Below are positions 38,991 to 40,546 of a stretch of DNA of 40,546 nt, piece by piece (the stretch's first letter is position 1; each line of letters begins with the position of its first letter). A model generated the notes under the pieces. The model was not told the origin of the DNA and ran no database searches. It saw nothing but the letters and a program-made list of their open reading frames with translations. The translations under genes were made by a program, and so were the position numbers. The DNA is from a virus. The stretch covers positions 1 to 40,546 of the IMG/VR virus record IMGVR_UViG_3300042569_001848; one strand, written 5' to 3'.

Positions 38991-39767
38991 GTGCTTCTCT
39001 GGCAGCTAAACCTAGAGGCTACAGACCGCCTACGGGTTTATTCCGTTTCCGCTGTTGCTGGCGTTCCTGGCGGCACTGCCGCTGGGCTAGCCACAGAGAC
39101 AGACACCGCGCTGGCTCTGGCTGGGCGTCAGCTTAGGGCTGTTGGGTTAGCGTCAGAGGTAGACACCGCTCTTGGCCTGGCCTCGCAGTCTGCGCGACAG
39201 GCGGGGCTGGCCTCAGAGACCAGCACGGCGCTCGGGCTTGCTGGGGTGCAGCGACGGGCGGCTGGCCTATCGACTGAAACTGACACATCGCTAGCCCTTG
39301 CGCCTGGTGCATCTGGGCCTGTTGTTGGCGTATCGCTTGAAACCGACACCGCATTGCAGCTCGCAGGCAGACAGCTACGGGCGGTTGGCCTAGCGGTTGA
39401 AACAGAAACCGCGCTGGCTCTTGGCCGGGTGCAGTTGCGCGCCGCAGGGCTGGCAGTCGAAACCGATGCAGCCCTGGCTCTAGGACGCCGCCAGCTTCAG
39501 GCCGTTGGACTGGCAGCAGAGACAGACACGGCACTGGCCCTGCTGCCGCCTGCGACGCTGGGGGCCGTAGGGCGCGCCAACGAGACAGACACCGCGCTAG
39601 CCCTCAGTGGCTTTGCGTTCTACCCGGCGACTCTTGACCCAACAACGCGCCGCCTGGTCGTTCAAGCGGAGCAGCGAACCATGCTTGTATTGCCCGAGGC
39701 TCGCACCTTGGTCGTGACCAGGCAGCCCAACCGATCACCCCGCCGTTTACTGGCACTGGAGGAATGA
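38991..39767 (+). CDS. Protein of nine 20-residue repeats, 258 aa
   Basis: GTG 38991 starts a chain whose residues 32-210 are nine tandem copies of a unit close to GLAxETDTALALAGRQLRAV (see repeat entry). Before them is a short strand-rich start (MLLWQLNLEATDRLRVYSVS) and after them TLDPTTRRLVVQAEQRTMLV and LPEARTLVVTRQPNRSP, in which RTLVV-type phrases repeat. The repeat could form a solenoid or a long helical rod. It lies between the fibre gene and a small adaptor-like gene, so a fibre-length or spacer role is possible. Function unknown. Confidence 0.72.
   Translation: MLLWQLNLEATDRLRVYSVSAVAGVPGGTAAGLATETDTALALAGRQLRAVGLASEVDTALGLASQSARQAGLASETSTALGLAGVQRRAAGLSTETDTSLALAPGASGPVVGVSLETDTALQLAGRQLRAVGLAVETETALALGRVQLRAAGLAVETDAALALGRRQLQAVGLAAETDTALALLPPATLGAVGRANETDTALALSGFAFYPATLDPTTRRLVVQAEQRTMLVLPEARTLVVTRQPNRSPRRLLALEE
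39084..39620 (+). repeat. Nine tandem 60-bp units encoding ETDTALAL repeats
   Basis: Units begin with a Gly codon and carry (A/S/V)ETDTALALxGRQLRA(V/A) with 20 residues each; units 4 and 8 have 21 and the last is cut to 17. Units 1, 5, 6 and 7 are the most alike. The DNA copies differ by many synonymous changes, so the array is not a recent slippage product. Confidence 0.85.
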
Positions 39768-40036
39768 TGCAAAAAGCTATGCGCGTGGGCGCAGAGTTGC
39801 CCTTTGAATATGACTGGCGCCCTTGGCTTGAGGGCGGCGCCTTGGCGTCGTTCACTGTCACGCAAGAGGGCGGGCTGACCGTGGGGGCAGTCACCAACTC
39901 TGCCGGGCTTGTGCGGGCTGTGGTCGGGATGCCATCCAGCGCACGGCCTGGCGTGAAGTACCTGACTTGCTCGGTCGTGACGGACGACGCGCGCAGGGAT
40001 TCAAGGACTATTGAAATCACGACCCTGAAGAGGTGA
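39767..40036 (+). CDS. Small fibre-tail-adaptor-like protein, 89 aa
   Basis: Of the two tandem ATGs (39764, 39767) I take the second, because GGAGG (39758-39762) is four bases from it. RVGAELPFEYDWRPWLEG, SFTVTQEGGLTVGAVTNSAG, VRAVVGMPSSARPGVKYLTC and DDARRDSRTIEITTLK follow the small beta-sandwich phage proteins called fibre-tail adaptors: a KxPxExxxYDFxxWL start and a YxxTxxVTTxxGRxxxRTI end. It may connect a fibre to the tail. It is the last gene of the rightward late region. Confidence 0.7.
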   Translation: MQKAMRVGAELPFEYDWRPWLEGGALASFTVTQEGGLTVGAVTNSAGLVRAVVGMPSSARPGVKYLTCSVVTDDARRDSRTIEITTLKR

Positions 40037-40092
40037 GGGCGGCCACGATCCCGCAACCCTACGCAGCAGCCATCATCCAATGCCGGCTGCGC

Positions 40093-40176
40093 TTAACCCT
40101 CGGGGCTAGTGTAAACGGTAGAAACCCCAAGCCGCAATTTCTGCGCGACTTCGGGCACCGTTAGAAGCTCGCTCAT
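40093..40176 (-). pseudogene. Truncated HTH (AlpA/excisionase-like) gene, 27 aa
   Basis: ATG 40176, with AAGGAG six bases upstream and an ATGA overlap with the gene before it, starts MSELLTVPEVAQKLRLGVSTVYTSPEG and stops at 40093. LLTVPEVAQKLRLGVSTVY is the first half of an AlpA/excisionase-type helix-turn-helix, which is normally about 60 residues. In the +1 frame the sequence goes on as LAPRVKRSRHWMMAAA to a stop at 40059, which reads like the basic continuation of such a domain, so a one-base frameshift or truncation is likely. It is the last leftward gene before the convergent tail genes. The 56 bases to 40036 hold no clear terminator. Confidence 0.55.
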
Positions 40177-40546
40177 GCCTTCTCCTTGCCCATAGCGCCC
40201 ATAGCGGCGTCGATTGCCTCATCCACGTCAGTGCATGTGAAGCACTTGTCCATCAGCATTTCTAGGCACAAGCCGTCCTGCTCGCGCAGCCAGTCATACC
40301 GCGCAGCCTTGGCCCTAAGCGCCTCACACTCAGCCTGCAAGGCAGCGTTCTTTTCCTCTTGAGAAACCAGCGACGAGTAGCAAGCGGTGAACTCAGCCTG
40401 CAATGCGATGTAGTTCGTGTGCAAGGCGTTGAGCTTTTCGGTGCAGTGCGGGGTTCCTTCGCCAAGCTCTGCGCGGGCTTGCCACCCCTCCCATCGGGCT
40501 TGGTGGGCTTGGACATCCCATGCGTCGTACTCGGTGGCGGCGTACC
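40173..40546 (-). CDS. Coiled-coil phage protein, N-terminus beyond window
   Basis: The frame is open from the right edge (first full codon at 40544) to TGA at 40173, 123 residues seen: it begins YAATEYDAWDVQAHQARWEG, continues with HTNYIALQAEFTACYSSLVS and a coiled-coil helix EEKNAALQAECEALRAKAAR, then YDWLREQDGLCLEMLMDKC and DVDEAIDAAMGAMGKEKA. The AWxxQAxxWEGWQAR and RYDWLRE...DEAIDAAM phrases are common in phage hypothetical proteins, often at the end of left early operons. A TTG at 40424 is internal and not the true start. Function unknown. Confidence 0.72.
   Translation of the reverse strand, partial: YAATEYDAWDVQAHQARWEGWQARAELGEGTPHCTEKLNALHTNYIALQAEFTACYSSLVSQEEKNAALQAECEALRAKAARYDWLREQDGLCLEMLMDKCFTCTDVDEAIDAAMGAMGKEKA

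Noticed and set aside
38991-39767. CRISPR array or diversity-generating retroelement in the repeat region
   Set aside because: The 60-bp units are coding and diverged with no spacers; no reverse transcriptase or template/variable repeat pair is found in the window.
40040-40100. attP core or tRNA end near the last tail gene
   Set aside because: No tRNA-like cloverleaf could be folded and no second copy of the sequence exists in the window to support an attachment site.
1-40546. Complete circular phage genome (window ends joining)
   Set aside because: Joining 40546 to 1 does not give an evident continuous known protein: the left-edge frame and the right-edge frame differ, and no integrase or replication-plasmid gene is included. 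I treat it as an internal segment.

Overview
The window is a contiguous stretch of a tailed-phage (or prophage) genome of the P22-like podovirus type. The late half carries, in the order P22 uses them, a small and large terminase, a 684-aa portal, a scaffold, a P22-type coat protein, a gp4-like tail accessory factor, a gp10-like DNA-stabilisation protein, three ejection-type proteins and a tailspike with a P22-like head-binding domain. The DNA is visibly GC-rich, and the small phage genes (DUF1376 replication protein, RecT/RecE-like pair, helicase-methyltransferase fusion, GTA-type 3-TM holin) are of a kind common in Burkholderiales. A betaproteobacterial host is therefore likely, but this is inference. 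I see no host gene, no tRNA, no integrase and no CRISPR array.

Layout. (1) 1-5244, minus strand: an early-left operon read leftwards from a promoter at 5278-5306. It encodes two small unknown proteins, a RecE-like exonuclease, a RecT-like annealing protein, an 831-aa helicase/DNA methyltransferase and two small genes, the last cut by the window edge. (2) 5257-7108: the immunity switch. A CI-like repressor is cotranscribed leftwards with a membrane protein and a secreted HNH protein, ending at a terminator. A Cro-like gene is read rightwards. Three strong copies of one 16-bp operator (TTTAACCNNGGTTAAA) sit in the left and right promoters. Just right of cro, the minus strand carries a structured leader and a 42-aa ORF that recall the C4/Icd antisense-RNA immunity region of P1. 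(3) 7109-12027: early-right genes, tightly overlapping, for regulation, replication (DUF1376 initiator-like protein, DnaB-type helicase), recombination (RusA) and small zinc-binding unknowns.

(4) 12049-32590: packaging, head, short tail, ejection proteins and tailspike. An SGNH esterase/Ig-like protein is inserted between terminase and portal. (5) 32607-34481: lysis cassette with several membrane proteins, an M15 endopeptidase and a 3-TM holin. (6) 34509-40036: a second set of appendage genes (LamG-like lectin, long fibre, 20-aa-repeat protein, small adaptor-like protein). (7) 40093-40546, minus strand: a 27-aa helix-turn-helix stub with a strong ribosome binding site, and the 3' part of a coiled-coil protein.

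The most interesting signal is non-coding. Two intergenic leaders in the late region, 14004-14122 and 26208-26297, share a -10-like box, a hairpin whose sequence differs but whose pairing is kept, an identical GGTCCGCTGAG segment, and a second hairpin whose stem changes while its 8-nt loop CGCCAGCA is identical. The GCUG in the linker can pair with CAGC in the loop, and in both copies nearby pairing can cover the ribosome binding site. This looks like a small structured RNA element used twice by the phage, possibly a translational switch, and I cannot match it to a class I know.
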